From assembly GCA_012513715.1 (NCBI GenBank), contig JAAZBP010000170.1:1-39344 (forward strand): a stretch of 39,344 nt of DNA, in the 5' to 3' direction. Positions 31,683 to 39,344 of the stretch are shown here, one piece after another. Origin of the DNA: Thermoproteota archaeon (GTDB lineage: Archaea; Thermoproteota; Bathyarchaeia; Bathyarchaeales; Bathycorpusculaceae). The notes below the pieces were generated by a model, which had not been told where the DNA came from, searched no databases, and saw only the letters and a list, made by a program, of their open reading frames with translations. The translations under genes were made by a program, and so were the position numbers. Within the stretch, counting starts at the first letter, position 1. Every line of letters begins with the position of its first letter.

Positions 31683-31814
31683 AAACTACCTCTTAATTTC
31701 AATACTATTGACTAGCTGCCATTTAAAAATTTAATATGTTATACTCTCTATATTTCCACTTCACTTCTGTAAAAAATTGATTTATTCCAGTAACTATGTA
31801 TTACACTTCTTAAA

Positions 31815-31846
31815 TTATATTTAATGCCAACATACGATTGTATGTT
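31815..31846 (+). promoter_or_regulatory. clpB promoter with palindromic operator at the transcription start
   Basis: TTATATTTAA (31815-31824) is a plausible TATA box. Immediately downstream, AACATAC (31829-31835) and GTATGTT (31840-31846) make a perfect 7-base inverted repeat with a 4-base spacer. The expected transcription start (about 25 bases after the TATA box) falls at the end of this repeat, the position used by archaeal heat-shock repressors such as Phr. The leader to the ATG at 31907 would be about 60 bases and holds a strong GAGGAGGA. Confidence 0.6.
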
Positions 31847-31906
31847 AGTAACAGAATAACAAATATAATGAAATTCAAAAATATTTAGTTGAGGAGGACT
31901 GCATAA

Positions 31907-34498
31907 ATGGATTTGAATAATTTTACAATAAAAGCACAGGAAGCTATTCAAAAAGCTGCTGAAATTGCCACAGCCAAACAGAACCAATCTATCGATCCCT
32001 CACACATGTTAAAGGGAATATTGGTGGTTGATGAAAATGTGGTTCCTTATCTACTGCGAAAACTAAACGTTAACTTTGAATCCTTTTCAACATCACTTGA
32101 CCGAATAATAGATTCTTTACCTAAGGTTAGTGGTGGACAACAGTATTTTTCATCTAATTCTAATCGTGTTCTGCAGAAATCGTTGGAAATAGCTTCTAAA
32201 TTTAAGGATCAATTCATTTCTATCGAACATCTGTTACTGGGAATTTTAGCAATAGGCGATGCTACTTCAAGATTGCTTACAAGCAATGGTGTTACTGAAA
32301 AAGATCTAACGATAGCTATCAAGCAATTAAGGAAAGGCTCTACCGTAAATTCTCAAACTGCCGAAGAAACTTATAATGCCCTAAATAAATACGCATTAAA
32401 CTTGAACGATAGGGCAAGAATGGGCAAACTTGATCCTGTAATAGGCAGAGACGAGGAAATCCGTAGAGTTCTCCAAATTTTATCTCGTAGGACAAAAAAT
32501 AATCCAATTCTAATCGGCGAACCGGGTGTGGGAAAAACTGCAATCGCAGAGGGTATAGCTTATCGCATAATCAATGGGGATGTGCCTGATAATCTTAAGT
32601 CAAAACAAATCTTTTCACTAGACATGGGTTCCCTTATAGCAGGAGCAAAATATAAAGGCGAATTCGAAGAGCGCCTAAAAAGTGTAGTGAAGGAAGTTAT
32701 CTCAGCTGAAGGCGAAATAGTACTGTTCATAGACGAAATACATACCCTCGTAGGAGCGGGAGGTGGTGAAGGTGCAATGGATGCGGCTAACATCCTAAAA
32801 CCTGCGTTAGCTAAAGGTGATTTACGTGCAATAGGCGCTACGACTCTAAATGAATACCAGAAATATTTTGAAAAAGACAAAGCTCTTGAACGAAGGTTCC
32901 AGCCCGTTATGGTGAATGAACCTTCAACTTTGGATGCAATTTCAATTCTTCGAGGATTAAAAGAGCGTTACGAAGTATATCACCATGTAAGAATCACAGA
33001 TGAAGCAATAATAGCGGCAGTTGAGCTCTCTCAGAAATATATCTCCGATCGTTTTCTACCAGATAAGGCAATTGATTTAATCGACGAGGCAGCGGCTAAA
33101 CTTCGACTTGAAATTAATTCTGAACCTGAAGACTTAGAAAAAATAGATCGAAAGATACGCCAATTAGAAATAGAACGTGAAGCAATCAAACGTGAAAAAG
33201 ATGAAAGCAAACTTAAAGCACTCAACCAAGAAATTTCTAACCTAACTGAAGAACGCAATCAGATGCGCGCCAAATGGCACGCTGAAAAAGATTTGGTTGA
33301 AAAAATTCAGATTAAAAAGAACGAAATTGAGCAACTGAAGTTTGAACAAGATGTAGCAAATAGAGAAGGTGAACTAGGGAAAGTAGCTGAAATTCGCTAT
33401 GGCAAAATTCCTGAAGCAGAAAAAACTATCGAAACTCTAAAGCATAAACTCTTAGAGCTGCAGAAAGAATCTGCAATGGTTAATGAGCAAGTTGATGCTG
33501 AACAAATAGCTGAAGTAGTATCCCGCTGGACTGGGATACCCGTTAGTCGAATGTTACAAAGCGAGAAGCAAAAGTTGCTCAACATTGAAACAGAATTGCA
33601 TAAACGAGTTATAGGGCAAGACGAGGCAATCAGTGCAGTATCAGATGCCATTAGACGGAACCGTGCGGGTTTACAGGATCCCAAGCGTCCTATAGGTTCT
33701 TTCATCTTTTTGGGTACAACTGGTGTTGGAAAAACAGAATTAGCAAAGGCTCTGGCTGAATACTTATTTAACAACGAAAACAACATGGTGAGAATTGATA
33801 TGTCTGAATATCAGGAGCGCCATTCTGTTTCAAGACTGGTCGGTGCACCTCCAGGTTATGTTGGTTACGAGGAAAGTGGACAACTAACTGAGTCCATTAG
33901 AAGAAAACCCTACTCGGTTGTACTTCTGGACGAAATTGAAAAAGCTCATCCAGACGTTTTCAACATATTGCTTCAAGTACTAGATGATGGTAGGCTTACA
34001 GATAACAAGGGTCGAACGGTAGACTTCAAAAATACAATAATAATAATGACTTCCAACATCGGCTCACATATAATTCAAGAAAACCTAGAGAAAGTAACTG
34101 ACAAAAACCGTGGAGAAATATTGGAGCGAACAAAAACTCAGGTCTTCGAATTACTTAAGAAAACAATTAAACCAGAATTCCTAAACCGTATTGACGAGAT
34201 AATAATGTTCCAACCTTTAACACAGCCAGAAATACACAAAATAGTGAAGCTTCAATTAAATAACATTCAGAATACTCTATCAAAAAGCAATATAAGCCTC
34301 ACAGTCACAGAAAAAGCTGTAGCTTTGATTGCTCGTATCGGTTTTGACCCTCAATTCGGAGCTAGACCAATAAAACGTGTAATACAAAAGAAACTGCTAA
34401 ATGACTTATCAAAAATGATTTTAGAAGAAAAAGTTAGTAAAGACTCAGTTATTATCGTAGATGAAATTAACGGTGAATTAACGTTTAAAAATGAATGA
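31907..34498 (+). CDS. clpB: ATP-dependent disaggregase ClpB
   Basis: ClpB (Hsp104 family) extracts polypeptides from aggregates, usually with DnaK. The 863-residue protein is complete: N domain (1-150), first AAA+ domain with Walker A GEPGVGKT (204-211) and Walker [14 protein letters not shown], a coiled-coil middle domain (about 410-530; [20 protein letters not shown]), and the second AAA+ domain with GTTGVGKT near 603, [20 protein letters not shown] and the C-terminal [15 protein letters not shown]. The IGL/F loop that docks ClpP is not seen, as expected for ClpB. DnaK is not in the window. Most archaea lack ClpB, so horizontal origin from bacteria is likely. Confidence 0.97.
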   Translation: MDLNNFTIKAQEAIQKAAEIATAKQNQSIDPSHMLKGILVVDENVVPYLLRKLNVNFESFSTSLDRIIDSLPKVSGGQQYFSSNSNRVLQKSLEIASKFKDQFISIEHLLLGILAIGDATSRLLTSNGVTEKDLTIAIKQLRKGSTVNSQTAEETYNALNKYALNLNDRARMGKLDPVIGRDEEIRRVLQILSRRTKNNPILIGEPGVGKTAIAEGIAYRIINGDVPDNLKSKQIFSLDMGSLIAGAKYKGEFEERLKSVVKEVISAEGEIVLFIDEIHTLVGAGGGEGAMDAANILKPALAKGDLRAIGATTLNEYQKYFEKDKALERRFQPVMVNEPSTLDAISILRGLKERYEVYHHVRITDEAIIAAVELSQKYISDRFLPDKAIDLIDEAAAKLRLEINSEPEDLEKIDRKIRQLEIEREAIKREKDESKLKALNQEISNLTEERNQMRAKWHAEKDLVEKIQIKKNEIEQLKFEQDVANREGELGKVAEIRYGKIPEAEKTIETLKHKLLELQKESAMVNEQVDAEQIAEVVSRWTGIPVSRMLQSEKQKLLNIETELHKRVIGQDEAISAVSDAIRRNRAGLQDPKRPIGSFIFLGTTGVGKTELAKALAEYLFNNENNMVRIDMSEYQERHSVSRLVGAPPGYVGYEESGQLTESIRRKPYSVVLLDEIEKAHPDVFNILLQVLDDGRLTDNKGRTVDFKNTIIIMTSNIGSHIIQENLEKVTDKNRGEILERTKTQVFELLKKTIKPEFLNRIDEIIMFQPLTQPEIHKIVKLQLNNIQNTLSKSNISLTVTEKAVALIARIGFDPQFGARPIKRVIQKKLLNDLSKMILEEKVSKDSVIIVDEINGELTFKNE

Positions 34499-34506
34499 GC
34501 ACTTCC

Positions 34507-34541
34507 ACTAAAACCTCTTTTTTAATCTATTTTTTTTGAGT
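34507..34541 (+). terminator. T-rich terminator after clpB
   Basis: CTCTTTTTTAATCTATTTTTTTT follows the clpB stop by about 15 bases in pieces of T6 and T8, without a hairpin. Confidence 0.45.
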
Positions 34542-34597
34542 TATCAATAGATATTAGGGAAAATTACATAAACACTGTAAATTAGTACTTCTTAAAC

Positions 34598-35086
34598 ATG
34601 ATCGATAAATTTACTGTAGATCTAATTGCTCCTTGTGGTATTAACTGTGGAATATGTAAAAGTTATCTTGCCTATTCACGGGGTGTACCATACAAGAAAG
34701 GTGAAGTATCCCATTGTTCAAGTTGTTTGATTCGAAACAAAAATTGTGCATTTATTAGAAAAAATTGTGAAAAACTCAGGAAAAAACAAATTCGCTTCTG
34801 TTACGAATGTTCAGACATGCCCTGCGAACAATTAGCTAAAATAGATCAATATTACCAAACACGATATGGTATGAGTATGGTTGAAAACCAGAAAATGATT
34901 CGAGAAAAAGGCACGACTGAATTCCTTAAACATCAAGCTGAAAAGTACATGTGTCCCAGCTGCGGTGATGTAGTTTCAGTCCACGATGGAAAATGTTATG
35001 CTTGTGGTTATCAAGGAGAAAATCCAACGAAAAGAATTAGCAAGTCGCAATTGAATCAGCGCCGTTGGAAGCCCAACCGAAAATAG
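34598..35086 (+). CDS. DUF3795-type cysteine-rich protein
   Basis: The 162-residue protein contains 14 cysteines. It begins with the DUF3795 pattern LIAPCGINCGICKSYLAY, followed by CSSCLIRNKNC and CYECSDMPC segments (Cys40, 43, 50, 57, 68, 71, 76), a helical middle part, and a C-terminal zinc-ribbon-like pair CPSCGDVVSVHDGKCYACG (Cys119, 122, 133, 136). This is typical of archaeal and anaerobe proteins of unknown function; metal or iron-sulfur binding is likely from the cysteines. It stands alone with its own short upstream region. Confidence 0.8.
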   Translation: MIDKFTVDLIAPCGINCGICKSYLAYSRGVPYKKGEVSHCSSCLIRNKNCAFIRKNCEKLRKKQIRFCYECSDMPCEQLAKIDQYYQTRYGMSMVENQKMIREKGTTEFLKHQAEKYMCPSCGDVVSVHDGKCYACGYQGENPTKRISKSQLNQRRWKPNRK

Positions 35087-35144
35087 AATGATCCTAAGAT
35101 ACTAAATTAATTTATAAAAGAAGAAGAGCGAAAGTATAAACTGG

Positions 35145-36056
35145 TTAAATTCCCATTAACTTTAGTAAAATAGCTTTCGCTGAGTACAGCCTATTTTTTG
35201 CCTGTTCATAGATTAACGCCTTTGGGTTTTCTATGACCTCTCCACTTATCTCGTAACCTCTGTGAATAGGCATATCATGCATAATATAGGCGTCGCTGTC
35301 TTCGAGAAGTCGAGAATTAACTTGGTATGGCATCATGAGTTTAATCCGCTTCTCTTTTTCCACGGCAAACTTTTTGTCAGTGAAAAATTCCATGTCAATC
35401 CATGTGTCAGTATAGACAAAATCTGCCTCAGCGACTGCTTTCTTAACTTCTATAGTTGACTCCCATAATCCTGTTTTTTTAGCTTTAGATAGTAATTCTT
35501 CATCTCTTGCCGCTTCGTTAAAAATTGGTGTTACCGTGGTCAGTTTAATGCCTGTTTTTGTGCAGCATTCAATCAATGAGTTAGTTACGTTATTATGTAC
35601 GCCGATGTAGACAAGTTTTGTGCCTTCAAGTTTTCCTTTTTTTTCTTTTATAGTTATCAAATCTGCTAATGCTTGGCTAGGGTGATATTTTTCGTCGCAT
35701 CCGTTAATAACTGGTACTTGGGATGCAGCTGCCATTCTTATTAAGTCAGCATTATATAATAACCGCGCCATAATACAATCAACGTTACGTGAAAGATACT
35801 TTATTTCGTCACCTATGTCAGCTAAGGCAAAATTCGTGGTTCGCCAATCAATAAATAGAGCATGACCTCCAAGCTGGGTCATAGCAACCTCAAAAGAAAC
35901 CCTAGTTCGAGTCGAAGTTTTTTGGAAAATTAACGCAGCAGATTTACCCCTTAATGTTTCAAAATACTTTTCAGGGTTAGCCTTAACTTCTATGCCTAAA
36001 TTCACTAACCTGTTAAGTTCCCCGCCAGATAATTCTTTGAAATTAATTAAATGCAT
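35145..36056 (-). CDS. variant aspartate/ornithine-type carbamoyltransferase
   Basis: The protein (303 residues from the ATG at 36056) keeps the carbamoyl phosphate site of the family: STRTR (residues 48-52), the ARLLYNADL segment, and HPSQALADL (125-133). The parts that bind ornithine in OTCase are changed: DxWxSMG is DTWIDME (217-223), and the HCLP loop is HDMP (260-263). It is usually annotated argF, but the second substrate may not be ornithine. A longer frame starting at 36188 would run through the promoter and start of dtdA and is rejected. No other arginine gene is in the window. Confidence 0.88.
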   Translation of the reverse strand: MHLINFKELSGGELNRLVNLGIEVKANPEKYFETLRGKSAALIFQKTSTRTRVSFEVAMTQLGGHALFIDWRTTNFALADIGDEIKYLSRNVDCIMARLLYNADLIRMAAASQVPVINGCDEKYHPSQALADLITIKEKKGKLEGTKLVYIGVHNNVTNSLIECCTKTGIKLTTVTPIFNEAARDEELLSKAKKTGLWESTIEVKKAVAEADFVYTDTWIDMEFFTDKKFAVEKEKRIKLMMPYQVNSRLLEDSDAYIMHDMPIHRGYEISGEVIENPKALIYEQAKNRLYSAKAILLKLMGI

Positions 36057-36156
36057 ATTGTCTGCCTTCAAATACGCTTGAACCAATAATGGAATAATAA
36101 GCTTTATGCAAAACCTTTTTCCAGTATATCCACGCACCACATAAGAGGAACACAAC

Positions 36157-36984
36157 ATGATTCTATTGGTAGCATCAAATAAGGACACTGCAAGTCTAAA
36201 TATTAAAGAGCAAATTCTTAAGAACTATGTTTTCCAAAAAACCGACAAAGTTTTTCAAGAAAATCCGATTTATACAGCAAATGTAAACCAAAAACAAGTT
36301 AACTTAATAACTCTAGAAGAAGACGCAGTAAAAGCCCAAATGCTGCCTGAAAATTTTCCCGAAGCTCAATTAATAATATTCATCTCAAAACATAGTAGTC
36401 AAAGCGGAAAACCTACTTTATCAGTTCATACACCCGGCAACTTTGCAGACGCAGATTTAGGCGGACTTCCAAAAGCTGTTTCTGTTGCACCTGCGTTTGC
36501 TATGCAAACTGCTCTGCAGTCTTTATTATATCATAAAGAACATTCTGGACTTGACTACGAAGTATCCTATGAATGTACTCATCACGGACCTAGTCTGAAT
36601 GTTCCAACTATGTTTGTGGAATTAGGCAGCTTACCTCAACAATGGGTGGATTCTAGAGCAGCCAAAGCTGTAGCTGATAGTGCCATGGCAGCGATCTATA
36701 GGTTTTCATGTTCTACTTCTAATTCAGCTGTTTTAGGCATCGGAGGAACTCACTATAACCAACAATTCACAATTATGTCTATAGTTGGTGCGGCAGCTTT
36801 CGGTCATATCATACCCAAATATGCTATTCCAATGGCGGATTCTGATATGATAAAGCAATGCGTAGAAAAAACATTTGAAAAGGTGCCTCTAGCTATTCTC
36901 GATTGGAAAGGAATTAAAAGTGAAGATAAACCATCATTAATCTCAGCTTTAGAAGCTATAGGTTTACCATATAAAAAAGTATAA
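36157..36984 (+). CDS. dtdA: D-aminoacyl-tRNA deacylase, archaeal type (DTD2)
   Basis: DtdA hydrolyses D-aminoacyl-tRNA and so keeps D-amino acids out of protein; this form occurs in archaea and plants. The 275-residue protein shows MILLVASNKDTAS at the N-terminus, LIIFISKHSSQSGKPTLSVH, TPGNF, the THHGPSLNVPTMFVELGS segment near residue 140 and GIGGTHYNQQFT near 204. The length and order match the family. The start ATG follows AGAGGAACA. It is divergent from the carbamoyltransferase gene, with 100 bases between the starts. Confidence 0.93.
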   Translation: MILLVASNKDTASLNIKEQILKNYVFQKTDKVFQENPIYTANVNQKQVNLITLEEDAVKAQMLPENFPEAQLIIFISKHSSQSGKPTLSVHTPGNFADADLGGLPKAVSVAPAFAMQTALQSLLYHKEHSGLDYEVSYECTHHGPSLNVPTMFVELGSLPQQWVDSRAAKAVADSAMAAIYRFSCSTSNSAVLGIGGTHYNQQFTIMSIVGAAAFGHIIPKYAIPMADSDMIKQCVEKTFEKVPLAILDWKGIKSEDKPSLISALEAIGLPYKKV

Positions 36985-37103
36985 CTTACAACAAAACCAA
37001 TAATATTTGGTAAAGTTTAAAAGCTTGGCTACAGTAGCCTTTAAACCAAAAAGTTACAGCAATGTTTATTATTACTAATTGAAATCTTGAGTGTGCGATA
37101 AAT

Positions 37104-37277
37104 ATGGGCGTAAAATCTTGGCTAACACAAGCAGCTAGAGCATTGAAGCTAGCTTCCAAACCGGATCGCGAAGAATTATGGCTCTCCATAAAAATTAGTT
37201 TCTTAGGAATAGGTGCGATCGGCTTAATCGGTTTTGTAATCAAGATTATATCCTTTGCCCTAACCAATATAGCATAA
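37104..37277 (+). CDS. secE: protein translocase subunit SecE (Sec61 gamma)
   Basis: This 57-residue protein begins MGVKSWLTQAARALKLASKP and continues PDREELWLSIKISFLGIG into a single hydrophobic segment of about 22 residues (IGLIGFVIKIISFAL). The amphipathic helix, the charged W-P-D-R/E junction and one tail-anchored membrane span are the Sec61 gamma layout. The stop overlaps the start of spt5 by one base (TAATG). The order secE-spt5-uL11 is the universal archaeal one, which supports the call despite the short length. Confidence 0.92.
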   Translation: MGVKSWLTQAARALKLASKPDREELWLSIKISFLGIGAIGLIGFVIKIISFALTNIA

Positions 37278-37771
37278 TGAAATTAGAAGGAAAACCTATG
37301 GATAATAATGAAGAGCTATCACGAATAAAGATATTTGCCGTGAAAACTACCACGGGTCAAGAACGCAATGTGGCACGGTTACTTGCCTCAAAAATTGAAA
37401 TTTCACATATACCAATAAAAGCTCTTCTCGTACCCGATACCTTAAAAGGTTACGTTTTCATTGAAGCGGATGGACCACACTTAGTGGAAGAAGCCATTTC
37501 AGGGGTAAGACATGTCCGTTCTAGAATTCCTGGACTCATCGGTTTTAATGAGATTGAACGCTATATCGTCCGCAAACCTGTTATGGAAGACCTAGACGAG
37601 GACGATGTCGTAGAAATTACCGGTGGACCATTCAAAGGTATGCGAGCAAAAATTACGCGGCTCGATAAATCTAAAGGTGAAGTAACACTTGAGTTGCTTG
37701 AAGCAACATTTACTTTGCCCATCACAGTACATTCAGACTATGTAAAACTAGTAGAGAAAGCAAAAGCATAA
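37277..37771 (+). CDS. spt5: transcription elongation factor Spt5 (NusG family)
   Basis: Spt5 clamps RNA polymerase on DNA together with Spt4 and couples it to the ribosome. The 164-residue protein has the NGN domain (IKIFAVKTTTGQERNVARLL to HVRSRIPGLIGF, about residues 15-95) and a KOW domain with EDDVVEITGGPFKGMRAKIT near 115. The first ATG overlaps the secE stop; an internal ATG (codon 8, at 37298) preceded by GAAGGAAAA is an equally good start. The gene precedes uL11 by 11 bases. Confidence 0.95.
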   Translation: MKLEGKPMDNNEELSRIKIFAVKTTTGQERNVARLLASKIEISHIPIKALLVPDTLKGYVFIEADGPHLVEEAISGVRHVRSRIPGLIGFNEIERYIVRKPVMEDLDEDDVVEITGGPFKGMRAKITRLDKSKGEVTLELLEATFTLPITVHSDYVKLVEKAKA

Positions 37772-37782
37772 GGTGAAACAAA

Positions 37783-38271
37783 ATGACAGAAAAAAAAGTT
37801 GTAGAAGCGATTGTTAACGGCGGTCAAGCCAATGCCGGTCCACCATTAGGTCCAGCTCTTGGACCATTGGGCGTTAACATAGTGGCTATTGTAAACAAAA
37901 TAAACGAAGTGACAAAAGAGTATGCTGGAATGAAAGTTCCAGTAAAAATTAGTGTTAACACTGAAGATAAAACCTTCGAAGTAACTGTTGGTACCCCCAC
38001 TTCATCAGCACTTATAGTTGCAGAATTAAAAGTGGAGAAAGGTTCGGGTACACCTAACACCGTAAAAGTTGGCGACCTTTCAATGGAGCAAATAGTTCGT
38101 ATAGCAAAAATTAAAGCTCCTCAATTGCTTGCTTCAAATATGAAAGACGCGACTAAAGAAGTGCTCGGAACCTGCGTAAGTTTAGGTGTTACTGTTGAAG
38201 GCAAAGACCCGCGAGAAGTCCAGAAAGAAATAGATGCTGGCTCATACGAAACCTTATTTGGTAACTGCTGA
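37783..38271 (+). CDS. rpl11: large subunit ribosomal protein uL11
   Basis: uL11 forms the base of the stalk and contacts elongation factors. The 162-residue protein begins EKKVVEAIVNGGQANAGPP, has LGPALGPLGVNIVAIVNKIN with the proline-rich switch, GTPTSSALIVAELKVEKGSG and a C-terminal rRNA-binding domain with LGTCVSLGVTVEGKDPREVQ. Typical archaeal length. It is the first of the uL11-uL1-uL10 stalk genes. Confidence 0.97.
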   Translation: MTEKKVVEAIVNGGQANAGPPLGPALGPLGVNIVAIVNKINEVTKEYAGMKVPVKISVNTEDKTFEVTVGTPTSSALIVAELKVEKGSGTPNTVKVGDLSMEQIVRIAKIKAPQLLASNMKDATKEVLGTCVSLGVTVEGKDPREVQKEIDAGSYETLFGNC

Positions 38272-38282
38272 TGTTAAGCGAA

Positions 38283-38309
38283 TATTTTTATAATGGGGTT
38301 CTTATCCCC
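38283..38309 (+). promoter_or_regulatory. possible uL1 promoter and short hairpin
   Basis: TATTTTTATAATGG (38283-38296) between uL11 and uL1 resembles a TATA box. It is followed by GGGG (38295-38298) and CCCC (38306-38309) with a seven-base loop. Either an internal promoter or a leader structure is possible; uL1 is known to control its own mRNA in some archaea, but I do not recognise an L1-type binding site here. Confidence 0.35.
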
Positions 38310-38329
38310 TATTGGCACGAGGCTTAAAA

Positions 38330-38980
38330 ATGCCCCTAGACAACAAGACACTATCTGAAGTAATAAAACAGGCAAAATCTAAGGCTGGAGAAAAGAAGTT
38401 TAACCAGACTATAGACCTGATTCTTGATATAATAGAGATTGATATGAAATCACCGGAAGGTAGAATCCAAGAGGTAGTTGAACTTCCTCATGACACAGGG
38501 AAACCTAACAAAATCTGTGTTATCGCGTCAGGTGAATTCGCATTAAAAGCGAAAAACGCTAACGCTGATTATGTTTTAGAACGTGCAGATTTAGAATCTC
38601 TAAACGGTAAAAAGAAGGAACTACGCAAAATTGCGAACACCAATGATATCTTCATTTCTGAAGCTCCTTTGATGCCCCTTGTCGGTAAAATTTTGGGTCC
38701 AGTTTTGGGTCCAAGAGGTAAAATGCCAATTCCAGTTCCGCCAAATGCAGATATAGGTGCTTTAATTAACAAACATCGCAAAACCGTTGTTGTACGTATG
38801 CGTAACCAACCTATTATTCAAGTTCCTGTCGGCTCACAACAGATGACAGACGAAGAGATTGCAGAAAACATAATGACTGTTCTTCGTGTTCTTGACGGAA
38901 AACTTAAGCGTGGTCTAAAGAACGTAAAATATGTTTTTGTCAAGACAAGTATGGGTGAGCCAGTAAAAATTAAACCATAA
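38330..38980 (+). CDS. rpl1: large subunit ribosomal protein uL1
   Basis: uL1 forms the mobile stalk at the E site. The protein (216 residues from ATG 38330) has KAKSKAGEKKFNQTIDLILD-like N-terminal sequence, ELPHDTGKPNKICVIASGEF, LMPLVGKILGPVLGPRGKMP (the family signature) and the C-terminal VLRVLDGKLKRGLKNVK. The ATG follows CGAGGC at the right distance; an upstream in-frame TTG at 38312 would add six residues and has no such site. uL10 follows after 14 bases. Confidence 0.96.
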   Translation: MPLDNKTLSEVIKQAKSKAGEKKFNQTIDLILDIIEIDMKSPEGRIQEVVELPHDTGKPNKICVIASGEFALKAKNANADYVLERADLESLNGKKKELRKIANTNDIFISEAPLMPLVGKILGPVLGPRGKMPIPVPPNADIGALINKHRKTVVVRMRNQPIIQVPVGSQQMTDEEIAENIMTVLRVLDGKLKRGLKNVKYVFVKTSMGEPVKIKP

Positions 38981-38994
38981 ACGAGAGAATTATA

Positions 38995-39344
38995 ATGCCG
39001 TCCCAACAAGTATTAGAAGAAAAATCAAGCGAGATAGCAACAATCAAAGATATCTTGAAAGAATACAAATCAATCGGTATCGCCAGTCTTAAGAAGGTTC
39101 GTGCTTCCCAACTTCAAGAACTGAAAAAAAGTATGACTGGAAAAGTCTATTTGCGGGTCTTAAAGAACACATTAATTAAATTAGCAATAGAAGAAATGAA
39201 TCAAGCCGAACTCAAAAAGCTTGAGGCATACTTGGAAGGCTCAAACGTTTTTCTGTTTACAGATTTAAATCCCTTCAAACTCGCTCTTCTCCTAGAAAGA
39301 GGTAAAGTAAAAACAACCGCTAAATCCGGAGATATAGCAGCAGA
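38995..39344 (+). CDS. rpl10: large subunit ribosomal protein uL10 (P0), 3' truncated by the window
   Basis: The first 116 residues of uL10 are present: the N-terminal MPSQQVLEEKSSEIATIKDI, the IGIASLKKVRASQLQELKKS segment, LRVLKNTLIKLAIEE, and the ALLLERGKVKT stretch. These form the rRNA-binding domain; the C-terminal part that carries the uL12 dimers is beyond the end. ATG at 38995 follows GAGAGAATT. eL12/P1 would be expected next. Confidence 0.93.
   Translation, partial: MPSQQVLEEKSSEIATIKDILKEYKSIGIASLKKVRASQLQELKKSMTGKVYLRVLKNTLIKLAIEEMNQAELKKLEAYLEGSNVFLFTDLNPFKLALLLERGKVKTTAKSGDIAA

Noticed and set aside
36057-36188. 44-residue N-terminal extension of the carbamoyltransferase
   Set aside because: It would overlap the start of dtdA on the other strand, and homology to the family begins at the methionine encoded at 36056.
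1-39344. CRISPR array, insertion sequence, prophage or toxin-antitoxin genes
   Set aside because: No regularly spaced repeats, transposase, integrase or toxin-like genes were seen anywhere in the window.

Overview
The window is a stretch of an archaeal chromosome. The evidence is a ribosomal protein operon with archaeal/eukaryotic-type members (eS4, eL19, eL32), RNase P protein Rpp29, the order SecE-Spt5-uL11-uL1-uL10, an EMC3-type membrane insertase, the archaeal D-aminoacyl-tRNA deacylase DtdA, TATA-type promoters and an elongator tRNA-Met with an archaeal bulge-helix-bulge intron. Modest GC content, frequent TTG starts backed by Shine-Dalgarno sequences and a split S10/spc operon suggest an uncultured TACK lineage, perhaps Bathyarchaeia; that placement is inference. 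I found no CRISPR array, insertion sequence or phage gene.

Layout. 1-3140: 3' end of a 2-isopropylmalate/citramalate synthase-type gene, intron-bearing tRNA-Met, acyl-CoA synthetase, SAM methyltransferase. 3306-8026: NiFe-hydrogenase maturation genes hypF, hypC, hypD and, convergent with them, hypE; no hydrogenase or hypA/hypB is in view. 8492-17098: a compact ribosomal protein operon from uL22 to uL30 with rnp1 embedded. 17277-21573: an insertion (DUF3892-like and Hsp20-like genes) breaks the usual uL30-uL15 junction, followed by uL15, SecY, an EMC3-like insertase and CMP kinase. 21622-25076: radical SAM protein, methyltransferase and two tandem GT2 glycosyltransferases, probably for a surface glycan or lipid. 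25091-31682: AIR-synthase-like protein with an ECF transporter S component, TPR protein, E1-like ThiF protein, ArsB-like transporter, ketol-acid reductoisomerase and a stand-alone 5TM receptor-type membrane protein. 31907-39344: ClpB, DUF3795 protein, a variant carbamoyltransferase, DtdA, then secE-spt5-uL11-uL1-uL10, cut off by the window end.

The genes serve translation and protein export (ribosomal proteins, SecY, SecE, insertase), transcription elongation (Spt5), protein quality control (ClpB, Hsp20-like), branched-chain amino acid synthesis, hydrogenase maturation and cofactor-related metabolism. The points most worth following are: the tRNA intron in the variable loop, with a readable splice motif; long charged C-terminal tails on five ribosomal proteins of one operon; perfect palindromes at the promoters of clpB and the ECF gene; an Hsp20-like gene overlapping uL15; a carbamoyltransferase whose ornithine-binding motifs are replaced; and a methyltransferase whose coding-like N-terminus has no standard start codon.
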